Under the pieces are notes generated by a model. That model was not told where the DNA came from. It saw nothing but the letters and a program-made list of their open reading frames with translations, and did not search any database. A stretch of 64,000 bases of DNA, taken from Phaeosaccion multiseriatum. Lineage: Eukaryota; Ochrophyta, other classes. The DNA lies in NCBI GenBank assembly GCA_965112735.1, contig OZ218950.1:3224001-3288000 (forward strand). Reading direction: 5' to 3'. Every line of letters starts with the position of its first letter. Position 1 is the stretch's first letter. Position numbers and translations under genes: made by a program. Shown here piece by piece: positions 45,053 through 64,000 of this stretch.

Positions 45053-46421
45053 TTATCCATCGGTCCAGCCCTTACCCCTCTTTCCTTTTGACTTGACGCG
45101 ACCCCTGCTGCCTCCGTCCCACTCTGGCTTCAGGTTTTCGACAATGAATTTTTCGCCCTTTGTGGCGGCAACCCTGCCGTCCCTGTACCTGAGGCCTGAA
45201 GCGCCCTTCTTGTCCGGGTACGCCACGAGAATGCCGCCTTCCTTCTTCTTGCCACCCTTCCCCGCGGCCGCGCTTGAGTCTGCTTGCGGGCGGATGACCT
45301 GGTCAGCGAACTTTTCGACAATGCCTGCTTTCAACTCCCTTTTCTCTCTAGCTTCTTCATCCTCCCGCTGCAGCAGAGGGCACGGACGGGCATTGATGTT
45401 CATCATGAGAAATGTGCAATGGAGAGGGGCGGGGAGCGAGACCGATGGTAAGAGTGGACCGGGAAGACGGGGGGACCAAAGCGATGAGGGAAGCAGAGGA
45501 TTCCCCCCCTGATGACATGCAGCTGTTCTCGCTACTACTGTACACTCGCTACTGCCCGCTCTCACTCTCACCTCCCGCTTCTCCCCCGCCCAGGCCTCTG
45601 CTTTGCGAGTGAGTGTCTCCAGCCGTTGGGTGGAGCTCGTCTCCTCCAGCAGGAAATCCACGGCTGCTTTTCGGCTCAAGCGCTGTGCAAGCAGTACGTA
45701 TCTAATCACCTGCACGCACGCACGCACGCACGCACACAGCCAGCGGGACGACGGAGGTAGGGAAAGCACAGCAGCAAAGAGAATGAAAAGTGCAATGTCT
45801 AATCGCAGGCGAGAAGGCAAGGGCTGAGGCTGCAACTCAAACCGTCGATCCTCCCCCCCCCCCCACACACACATCAAAAATTTGAATCCGCGACCGCCTT
45901 TCTCTCTCAAGTTTTTCATCTTACCTCCGAGGGAATCTGAGGCATTACCTCGCGTAGAAAGCCTTCGTCTTGCGTCTCTGATGAGTCACCCATGTCTGCT
46001 GCCAAGGCGCATGCGATGGCTCGTTGGCCTACTCGCGCAGCTGTTTCTTCGTGATCTGTATTTGGCGGGGCCCCGACGATTCCTCCCCCCGAGCGAACGC
46101 TGTTAACGAAGCTCTCCACACGGCATCCCCAATCTTCACCCTGTTGGGGAGCACATGGCAGCAGTGGCAGCAGTGTGTGGTGTTGTTAGACCCGTTGAAC
46201 AGTTGGAAAGCCTTCATCCTTCAAACCACAGGGCTCACATCGTCGAGTTGCAGGTGCGACAAGAGCACCTCAGATATTACGTCAGCCTCCACGTCCTCGT
46301 CCGCCGCCAATGCCAACACGTAGTCTCTGGTGGGTTCGTCTAGCTCATCCTGAGGGACGCCAAGTCCAATAAGGAAGGTGGAAAGTCTAGCCCCTCCAGG
46401 ATCAGCTGGAGGAGGAGTCAT
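45053..46421 (-). CDS. CCDC43-like protein
   Basis: Exons 46421-46239, 46140-45949, 45709-45572 and 45367-45053 all join in phase 0, about 275 aa. The N terminus has a helical domain with FLIGLGVPQDELDEPTRDYV and EADVISEVLLSHL, resembling the start of CCDC43 (FxxWL..Y..YV..LL). A charged coiled coil (REDEEAREKRELKAGIVEKF) follows. The C-terminal tail has KGEKFIVENLKPEWDGG then RGRVKSKGKRGKG, a strongly basic ending I associate with plant and algal members. The molecular role of the family is poorly known. The call is tentative. Confidence 0.5.
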
Positions 46422-46718
46422 ACCCTGTCCAGGGCTTGGGGCTACAAAACGCCCACCCTTTGCTTGGAATCGACAGCTGAGCTGCGTTTGGGATATACTT
46501 TGAACTTCTCAACGGGGCCTGGATCGGCTTGGCCTGGGTGCACCTGCGTCGCCAAACTATGACCAACTGCTGAACCTGCCCTGCAACGGTCCATCCGATC
46601 ATCATTGATAAGGCGGATCATAAAAGTGTGAACAACCCTTCGTGTACAGCACCAGAACTATATACCGGCAGCAGTAGCAGCAGCGACAGGCTGGGAAGCA
46701 TCGGCGGGCTGGGAAGCC
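46422..46718. promoter_or_regulatory. Head-to-head region between CCDC43-like and DNAAF3 genes
   Basis: 297 bp between divergent start codons; no motif identified. Confidence 0.35.
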
Positions 46719-49510
46719 ATGGATTCCGGCTTGGGCCCTCACCAGTTCTGGAGCTTCTCCCCTGCCATCAATCTTTTGGAGTGTGATGGCAGCGGTGGCA
46801 CGAGCAGCAGCAGTTCCAGTAGTGGTAGTAAGAGTGGAAAGCAGGTAGGAGGTGGAGGGCATGATGCCGCTTGGGAGAAGCTTGAGGAAGTGAACATCTT
46901 GGTGTTGCAGCCAGGCGATGTGGGCCATATCGTCAAGACTATTTGCTCTCGCAGACGCCATCCTCAGCAGCGGATCAATGTGAGTGAGGGGATCACCTGC
47001 TGGACTTGTCACACTCCTCTTTCGCGTGTGTAGGAGACGGGAGGAGGACGGTGAGGTTGTTTCTTTTAGCTTGTGGGCTCTTGAAAGGGTTGGGTAAGAA
47101 AGGGAGGTGTTGTCGGGAGAGGGCTGCGTGCGCACGCTACGATAGCACAGCCGCCTTCCCGGTCGAAGCTGCTGTGTCGCGAATCATGAACCTTATTGTT
47201 CAGCAGCAGCTCACTTCCTTCCCCTCTCTCTCGCCCTCCAGATCTACCTGTGGGATCAGCCCGTAGAGGCCTTGGCGCGGCACATACTCCTGCTGCAAGT
47301 GCTGCATGACTGGGAGCTTCCGGTCAGACAGAGAGCCAACGTGTTTCTAGAGATCCACGGCAACATCAAAGTGCAGGTGAGGACGGGAGAGAGGGCACGT
47401 CTTGAACCCTCGAATGCAGAGCGGGGCCAGCAGTAGGACTTGGCTCCCAGCGTGCTGTGTGCTTTCCTCAAAGAGAGACATAGAGGCTGACAGTTACAGA
47501 CCTCCTCCCACCTCCCCTTATCTCCATTCCCTCCTCTCCCCTCCCCTCCCCTCCCCTCCCTTCGAGCAGGAGCGTACTTCCAAGTACATCGAGCGGCTCG
47601 GAAAGGAGCTCATCACGCTCGTGTGCGACGGAAAGGGCGCCATGGAGGACCTGCTGGACCTATCTCTGCTCAAGTTCAGAGAGAGGGACATGCTGGAAGG
47701 AGTGTTTCAGTCGTGGCGGCACGACGTGCCCTACGACATAGACGGGCTCAGGGACCAAAGACTCAGGCACTACTATGGCAAGCGCTACGACGCCCGAAAG
47801 CAGGTGAGTGAGCGCCCCCGGCTTGTGAGGGCGTGAGTGCCTTTCCTTCATAGGCCAGGCAGGGTAGGCCACACGAGAGCTCTCTTTGGTCCTGTCAGCT
47901 CTGCTCAGTTGAGTCAGTGCATGGCCTGGCGGCGGCAGGAGCAGCAAGCAACAAAGCACCCTCACCTTTCCCTTGGGTGTTAAAAGGGAATGTCTCATCT
48001 ACACACACCCAACCTCGGCACCATCTAAATGCTGCGGCCCTCTTGCGCGGCCCTCTTGGTTTAGGTGTCGGACTGGGACTACCACCAACGAGTCAAGCCC
48101 ACTGCCAGCATCATCCACATCAGGCAGTTTCGCGGCTGGAGGGAGCGCGGAATCGCTTTTGAGTTTGGAGATCAGGTCGGTGTAGCTAGGGGCAGGGGCA
48201 AGGCACTTTAGGGGGAAATGGGTTGTGGTCTGCATGGACCAGAAGGTCAGGCGCAGCCGGGAGAAAGACGCGGGAGTCTTTTTTTCCTCCTCCGTGTGTA
48301 TCGCCGGTCCCCACCACCTACCGGCCTGCCTGCCCCCACTCTCGTCAGTCAGTCGGGTCAACTCATCCCCCATCCTCATCTATCCGATTGTCCTTGATGA
48401 TGGGTCCCTCACAGGTGTACGATCACCCCAACCGCAGCGTGGCCAGCTACACAGAGGGGATGATGAAGAAGGGCGCCCACCGGGGGCACAAGAAAGAGGT
48501 GCGTCCCGAGCCCACGTGCGTTCATTTCATACACACATATACGTTGAACAGAGCCAGAGATACCTCTGCCGCTGGTTCGTTCGTCCGTCTGCCCCGTTAG
48601 TACAAAGCCTGCGGCATGCACTCCGTTAGACTTGCGCTGCTGCCTCCGTTCCTGTCCAGTGCGAGTGGAGTGGAGTGAAACAGGGGGATGAGAAGACGAT
48701 CACTTACCTTACCACTGTGCATGTTGGTGTGCATGCACCTACGGTTGCAGCAACACGTCCTGCTGTGTGATCGCTGTGTGTGGTGCTCCCCTCGTCCAGT
48801 TTCAGTTTCAGCTTGGCAGCCTCTAATCTCTCCCTCAACGGACTTGTCAATCTGTCTGCGGTGCTGTCTCCACTCCAGGTGCGGGGCTTTTGGGGTGACA
48901 TTCGTGTGGGCCCATTTGTCACATTCGGAGTGGACTGCGATCAACCGAACCCGTTCGCGCGAGACCTGTTCTACATTGTGAACAAGGTCAGTCAGAACCC
49001 CCCCTGGAAGACGAAAGAAAGTACCTGCCCCTCTCTTTCGAAAGCAAGCCTGCCTCAGGGCCCGTAGGCTTCTCTCTCCCCGCTCTCAAATGGCGTTCGA
49101 ATCCCGACCCTTCCTCGTCCTCCATCTCACCACACAACACAACAGGGTACCGGCTCGGAGCAGCACCGACACAACTTTGCTGAAGTGGCGGTGTACAATC
49201 TGTTGAGCTTCTTGTGGGAAGTGGAGACGGGGCAGGAGTATCGTATGACGAAGAAGCACGACATCTACAGCGGGCTGGGGGAGGACGAGCAAGGCAAGAA
49301 GGGGGGTAAGGAGGAAGAGGAGAAGGGGGAGGAAAGTTTAGTGAAGAAGGAAGGGGACGGGGAGGAGGAGCAGGAGGAGGAGGAGGAGGAAGGTTCGCGG
49401 TTCGAGGAGCTGGACACTGTAGAGGAGGAACAAGTAGAAGGAGAAGAGAAGGGCAAGACAGAAGGTACAAGTAGCACTGACAAGGGAGAAGGAGCAGAAG
49501 AGGGGGTAGA

Positions 49511-49544
<34 letters not shown>

Positions 49545-50042
49545 GCCGCGGAGGCCGAGGGTTTGAAGAGAGCTCAGACCATCGTGGAGACAATGGAGGG
49601 GGTGCGGCTCATCCCACTGAGCGGGGACAAGCTCGAGGCGTGTTGCCTGGGCAAGGGCCGCTTCCAGAGGGCCTTCCACCGCGTGCACGTGTCGCTGTTC
49701 GCGGCACACCAGGTAGGGCTGGAGGGGTTTAACGATGTGCTGCAGGACGACGCGCTGGTCACGGTGGAGACGGGCAAGCACTGCGTTCCCTTAGGGGAGG
49801 AGCAGCAGCTGGCCCTGCTGGATAGAGTGGCCATCATGGCTGCCCAGCGTAAGTGGGACCCTTGCTTCCCGGCTACGCTCAAGAAGCCGACGACGGGAGG
49901 GGCAGGTGGGGGCGACAAACAGGAGCAGGAGCAGCACGAGCAGCTGCCGCCCTCGTCCTATTCGTTTCCCTCGGGGAGTACAGAGGAGGTGCTCGATTTG
50001 GAGAGGCTGGCCTTCCGCTTCCGGAGGGGCCCGGCCTCGTGA
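46719..50042 (+). CDS. DNAAF3: Dynein axonemal assembly factor 3
   Basis: DNAAF3 (PF22 in Chlamydomonas) acts in the cytoplasm to preassemble axonemal dynein arms. Exons 46719-46979, 47242-47376, 47570-47803, 48065-48175, 48415-48498, 48879-48986 and 49146-50042 all join in phase 0, about 609 aa (human about 540). Near the N terminus FWSFSPAINLL matches the family's W.xSPAxDLL motif. Next come VLQPGDVGHIVKTI and WDQPVEALARHILLLQVLHD. RGFWGDIRVGPFVTFGVDC, and then HNFAEVAVYNLLSFLWEVET, are further signature blocks. A Glu/Lys and Ala-rich insert (about 49300-49560) lengthens the C-terminal third. All introns in phase 0 is notable. Confidence 0.9.
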
Positions 50043-50192
50043 TAAAATGAAGTAACACACTCGAAGTCAGTCAGCGATGATTTGTCGATGTCGTCGAATG
50101 TCGACGTCGATATCGAGGTAGATTGTCGAGATCAATCAAGCTGAAACTGAAAATCTGCTCCTCCCTCCTCTTCCTCTTTCTCCACGAGGCTT

Positions 50193-51692
50193 ATGCTTTG
50201 GTCTCTGCTAGTCGCAGCAGCGTTATGCACAGCCCATGCCTTCGTGCATCCCACGCTGCATTGCAAACTCTGTCGTCCCCGAGGGCTTCGTGCCCACAGC
50301 GAGGCCACCCCGAGAATAGGCAGTAGCAGCAGTACCAGATTAAGCAACAGCGCTCCCACCAGTGCCAGACGTGGGTTTCGCAACGTATTCGAGTCTCGAA
50401 CTCGACCGCTTTCCTCAGCGTCAGTGGGCCCATTAGCAGCCAAGAACGGGGCAGCTGGAGCTGATGATGATGCCCCCAAGGGGAGGATAGGGAAGATGCT
50501 GCTTAAGCTGAAGAACTACGGTCAGGCAGGCATTCTCGCTTACGGGGTGCTCAACGGGGCATACTATACCACCGCCTTCTTCTTGGCATGGTTTGGGCTG
50601 GCCGCTCGCTTCGGAGCCCCCGCACTGACCAGCGGTGGCGGCACTTCACACGTCCTGCAGCGCTTCCTGAAGACCATGGGAGTCGTGTACGCGGGGAGCC
50701 AGGTCACAAAGATCTTTAGGTGAGGCATGTGTGTATACATATATACATGTGTGTGTGCGGTGTGGGTATGTGTGTGTGTGGAAACTGTTTTGTTTGTATG
50801 CCACTCAGAGCAGCAAGCAACGAGACGAAGAGGAAGTTAGTTAGTTAGTTAGTTAGTCCCTCGTCTTTTTCTTTCTTCCCCTCTCGCTCGCTCCCACTGA
50901 TTCCTTCACTCATCCACTCTCCATCACTTCTCCTACATCGCATCGCAAGAGCAGAGTGGGAGGAGCCGTGTTCTTGGCCCCCGCCGCAGAGCGGGTGCTG
51001 ACGGGCACAGCGAAGAAACTGGACGTTGACGAGGGAAAGGCCTTTGCCATTCTCGCGGGCCTGTTGCTGGGGAGTGTGTTCATGTAAGTGGCGCGAGTGG
51101 CGGGTCGGGGGGGGGGGGGGAGTGGGTGCTACACGAATTTGTTTTCCCCGAACCGTCGTTATAGCTGGGGCTTGGGGAAAGCACGGGCTGCTGCTTGCCA
51201 CTGCTGCTTGACGCTGCTGCTTGCCGCCGCCGCTGCTGCTGCTGCTATTGTTTATGCGTACCTTTCTCTGATACACTCTGCCCTCACCTACTGCTCTATT
51301 GTTCTACTGTACTGAGATACTGATGGCTCACTTTCTATGACATCGTCGCCCTTCACATAACATGCAGAGCATGGGCCGTCATGGTATCCTTCAGTACAGT
51401 TTTTCTGGACGGTGGAGGTGAGTGAGTGAGTGGGTGAGTGGGTGAGTGAGGGAGGGAAGGAGGAAGTGAGTGAGTGAGTGAGTGAGTGAGTTAGTTAGTG
51501 GGTGAGAGGAAAGAAGGAAGTGAGCGAGGGAAGGAGGGAGTGAGGGAGGGAGGGAAGGGGGGAGTGAATGAGTGAGGGATTGAGTAAGCGAGAGCGAGCT
51601 CAATAGTCAGCACTCTTGAGCGTGTACCACTCAGAGACGCATTGGCAGCAGCCCTGCTCAGCTGGTCCCTCCCTCCCCTGGCTCTCTCCTAG
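50193..51692 (+). CDS. Plastid-targeted FAM210/DUF1279-like membrane protein
   Basis: Exons 50193-50719, 50955-51083, 51368-51417 and 51637-51692 keep phase, about 253 aa. The N terminus MLWSLLVAAALCTAHAF is a signal peptide with Phe at +1 (AHA|FVHP), a classical ochrophyte plastid presequence, followed by a Ser/Arg-rich transit region. The mature part reads LKNYGQAGILAYGVLNGAYY with a hydrophobic segment, then FLKTMGVVYAGSQVTKIFR and LAPAAERVL. This block resembles a family conserved in plants and algae, predicted to sit in plastid membranes; function unknown to me. The last exon is the least certain. The intron after 51417 starts with a long (GTGA)n array. Confidence 0.65.
51418..51600. repeat. 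(GTGA)n/(GGGA)n microsatellite starting at a splice donor
   Basis: The donor GTGAG after 51417 is the first unit of the array, which runs nearly the whole intron. Confidence 0.85.
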
Positions 51693-51967
51693 AGACCCAG
51701 ACTCGCTCTCTTTGCGTCTTGCGCTGCCAAACGCAGACCCACTCAGGAGCGTGCCAGTGCCCTCACCACCTTCCCCCTCTCCCCCCCCACATCGTGACGA
51801 AAGGTGCAAAGAGCGCGCTGTTATTAACCGGGCCTCTCTCTTGTCTGTCCCCTCTCGAGGCTGAGGGCGACGCAGGCAAGAGGAGGAGCGCGGCTTGTGG
51901 TGGAGGGGCAGGAGGCAGGCGCGGGAGGAGAGGCGATGCCGCAACCTCAATTGGCCGCCTTGGAGGA

Positions 51968-52184
51968 ATGATGAGGGGCATGGGATCGAGCGTGCTTGAA
52001 ACATGTAGCAGGAGCAGGAGCGGCAGCGGCAGGAGGGGGGTGTCCGAGTCTAGGGGGAGGCGGAGGAGGAGGAGGGGCCAGCAGCTCCGTCCGGGGGGTG
52101 CTGATTACAGCAACACACACGGGAGTAGTCTCAGCAGTAGCAGCAGCAGCAGTAGTAGTAGTAGTAGTAGTGGTTGTAGTAGTG

Positions 52185-52226
<42 letters not shown>

Positions 52227-53793
52227 CCGGGGATAGGCCTCCTAAGAGCGATAAGAAGGCAATTGCCAACTGGAAGGGGAAGAGCGCGGAGCAGAGGAGA
52301 GTCGAGGCCGAGCTGAAGGGGGGGGAGGGGACGGACGAAGGGGAGCCGCTGATCGACGTGGACAGCTGGGAGTACTATGGGTCCCTCCCGTCCCCTTGGG
52401 TAAACCCCGGGGGGAAGCCGCACGAGCTGGTGCGTAGGCGCGACGAGCAGGGCAACAAGATCAAGAGGGCAAAGCCTCCGCCTCCCCCGGGGGGCTACAA
52501 GGACGCCAACGGAAAGACGGTAGGTAGGTAGGTAGGTAGGTAGGTAGGTAGGTAGGTAGGTGAGTCGGGAGGGGAGTGTGTGTGAATCAATGAGTGGATA
52601 AGCTCATCACGACATACTTTCTTTGTGCTGTACTCAGACTTCCAGCACCAGAGCACCGGAGGTCTCAGAGACCCCACCCCCTTACCCTCCCCTCCATCTC
52701 TCTTTTCTTTCTCTCCTCTCTCTCTCGGCCTCCCCTTAACAGGTAAGCCGCACCCGTTGGCTGGATCTCAACCAACCGCCCAACCCCAACAAACACGGCT
52801 GGAACGAGCACCCTGACTTCCTCAAGGGCTACTGGATAGTCACAGAGACGGACTTCAACAAGGACCCCAGCCCGAGGGACATGGACCTTTTCAGGAACAT
52901 GACTATTGCTACTGCTGCCGTAGATGGAGGACGGGGTGGGGATATTGCTGTACAAGGAGGAGGGGAGGAGCGGGGAAGGAAGGGAGGAGATGCAGCAGCA
53001 GGGGGTGCAGCAGAAAGGGGCACGGGAGGGGGAGACTTGGAAGGTTGGAATGCCCTGCAGGAGCACAACATTGACTATGTGGTGTTGAAGAGTGGGGGCA
53101 AGCTCAAGGTCGGGCCACCGGAGAAGGGGGTCGAGCCCAGGGGGTGGAGATTCACGCCCGCCAACAGGAGGATACTAATAGAGGTGAGGGGAGAGGAGGG
53201 GGAGGCGAGGGGGGGGAGGGGGCAGGTCTTGAGAGCAGCTGTGGATTCGATTGGATCCATTTCATCGAGATGAGAGACAAATGAAGGGTGGGGGCGAAAC
53301 TATTTACTGACTTATAAAGGACTCAACCAAAGAGGGGGTGGGGGCTGAGGCCGGGCCCCGGGAGGGCGGGACAGACTCGATGGAATCATGATGCTTTTGT
53401 TCGTAGTCCCCCTCCCTTGCCGGCCCTCCAACCCGCCCACCTCTCCTGCCTGCCCCTGCCCTTGGTGTTGGTGTTGCTGCTGCTGCCCCTGCTGTATCAT
53501 ATTACCAACCGCTTGTTGCTTTTGTGATGCTCTCTCTCTCTCCTTGCAAGGTGGACGTACCTGCCAAGGCCGTGACTCTCCGCTATAGCCTGGAGCTGAG
53601 CCGCCTCGCCAAGGTGTTCACTCGAGCCAAGGGGGGCATCAAGCTCAGAGCGCTGCAGCCGGAGAAGGCCGTTTTGGCAAGCTCCAAACAGTCGCGAGAG
53701 TGGCCGCGCTGGGCGATCATTGGCATGGAAAAACCGGTCAAGAACAAGAAGGATAAGGAGGAGGAGGAGCACGAGGACCAACAGCAGCAGTAG
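51968..53793 (+). CDS. Unrecognised protein with Ser-rich N terminus
   Basis: Not recognised. Exons 51968-52519, 52743-53183 and 53551-53793 all join in phase 0, about 411 aa. Met 51968/51971 is chosen, but the frame is open back to 51719, so the start is uncertain. After a basic Arg/Ser region come about 40 Ser/Gly from a (AGT/AGC)n repeat (52131-52227). A conserved-looking core follows: WEYYGSLPSPWVNPGGKPHE, KPPPPPGGYKDANGKT, RWLDLNQPPNPNKHGWNE, and HPDFLKGYWIVTETDFNKDP. The last exon has RYSLELSRLAKVFTRAKGG and REWPRWAIIGMEKPVK, then an acidic/Gln tail. No signal peptide or membrane helix was seen from this start. Confidence 0.55.
52520..52562. repeat. (GTAG)n array starting at a splice donor
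   Basis: The donor GTAG immediately after exon end 52519 is repeated about ten times, which creates a series of potential donors. Confidence 0.9.
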
Positions 53794-54606
53794 AAAGTGG
53801 ACCAGGAAGCAGGAGCAGCAGCAGTAAGTAGCAGGGCAAAGGGCGCGGCTCGGGCAGAGGATTTCATTTGTGTATTTTTACTTTTACCTCCTCCTCGGCA
53901 GAGCGCCCGCCAATCGCTGTCTCGTCCAGGAGGGGCCTACCGGTGGTGGAGGAAAGCCGCCCGTTGAGGATAATTGGCACGCCTTTTCACCCCGCTGGAG
54001 GCCTTCCTCACCAACTGTGGGCCCCTCCGGGACGAGACAGCGATTGGCGGGCGCTCTGCCGATCTGCCGAGGAGCAACTCGCGCAAAGGCTGACGGAAGA
54101 GTTGATATTTTTGATTTTTTTTACTTCGAAGTAAGATCTTACATCATTAAAAGAAAAATAGCGACTGCTACAATGGTAGATTGATGAGGGGCGCATCGCC
54201 CCCCTTGGCTGCGAAGAGGCGAAAGCTGTCGCGCCTTCACACAATAATTAACTTACTACGCAGTTAGTATGACATTTTCCCAGGAAGACATTGTGCTCTG
54301 GGCAGCGCCGTCCAACACGACGCTGCTATGTTGATGTACATACACATACACATGTATATGTGTGTAGTGTAGCTCGAAGCCAGATGAGACAACTAAATCG
54401 CTCTAGCTCTCTCAGGCCAGGCAAGCTCAAGAGCTTTGTCTGGAGCTTGTTCGCGGCATTGTAACAGTACTTACTTGACGGTCACGTAAAAGTCGCGCAC
54501 ACGCAGCACAAATGCGGCGTGTCTCTTGTGTCTCTCTCCCTCTCTCCCTCTCTCCCCCCCGCCCCCCTCTCCCTCTCTTCTTTCTCTCCCCTCTACTATG
54601 TCATCA
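53794..54606. other. Convergent intergenic region
   Basis: Contains the fold-back repeat at 53896-54061 and AT-rich sequence (54095-54180). No gene seen. Confidence 0.45.
53896..54061. repeat. 166-bp fold-back: 42-bp near-perfect inverted repeat
   Basis: Arms 53896-53937 (begins CGGCAGAGCGCCCGCC) and 54020-54061 are reverse complements with one mismatch, around an 82-bp loop. No clear target duplication was found, so MITE status is open. It lies about 100 bp after the stop of the upstream gene. Confidence 0.85.

Positions 54607-64000
<9,394 letters not shown>

Overview
The window is nuclear DNA from a photosynthetic eukaryote that has, or recently had, a motile cilium. The best fit is an ochrophyte (stramenopile) alga with a secondary red plastid; a eustigmatophyte-like lineage is possible but not proven. 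Three things point there. Several predicted proteins open with a signal peptide followed by a phenylalanine at the cleavage site (ASAFAP-like bipartite plastid presequences). Genes carry 2 to 22 short coding exons separated by 100-400 bp GT-AG introns full of microsatellites. The GC-rich coding regions encode long acidic, Ser, Gln and Gly runs. Gene models below were built by hand from reading frame, splice sites and intron phase; nearly all junctions keep phase. No RNA genes or CRISPR arrays were seen.

Layout. 1-1150 (-): 5' part of a UDP-sugar pyrophosphorylase, with a possible upstream plastid-targeting exon. 2591-7095 (-): membrane-anchored arylsulfotransferase-family protein. 7379-9722 (+): radial spoke protein 2-like. 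10595-11970 (-): diphthine-ammonia-ligase-like ATPase, interrupted by a homopolymer frameshift. 12489-12941: TIR transposon. 13420-15314 (-): ankyrin/coiled-coil membrane protein. 15766-17410 (+): p31comet/MAD2L1BP-like. 17979-20911 (-): POR-like short-chain dehydrogenase. 21011-23690 (+): makorin E3 ligase. 24695-25924 (-): PP4 regulatory subunit 2. 26062-30091 (+): giant mTERF protein. 30339-33653 (-): DRC3. 33984-36696 (+): coiled-coil protein. 36841-37841: TIR transposon carrying two nested elements. 38207-42298 (+): Zn2Cys6 transcription factor. 42730-44253 (+): TFIIA large-subunit-like. 45053-46421 (-): CCDC43-like. 46719-50042 (+): DNAAF3. 50193-51692 (+): plastid FAM210/DUF1279-like membrane protein. 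51968-53793 (+): unknown. 54607-64000 (-): polycystin-2-like channel, 5' end outside the window.

How the genes relate. Four genes in 64 kb belong to the motile or sensory cilium: a radial-spoke protein, a nexin-dynein regulatory complex subunit, a cytoplasmic dynein assembly factor and a polycystin-like channel. A fifth, the coiled-coil gene, shares a promoter region with DRC3. Other genes serve plastid, mitotic and ubiquitin roles. Genes are strongly arranged in head-to-head pairs with 100-450 bp between start codons.

Most unusual: a family of small TIR elements (ends TCGNCCCY, 6-bp target duplications) nested three deep; a POR-like reductase with a twin-arginine lumen signal and no conserved catalytic Cys; microsatellites that begin exactly at splice donors; and a 10-nt microexon in the channel gene.
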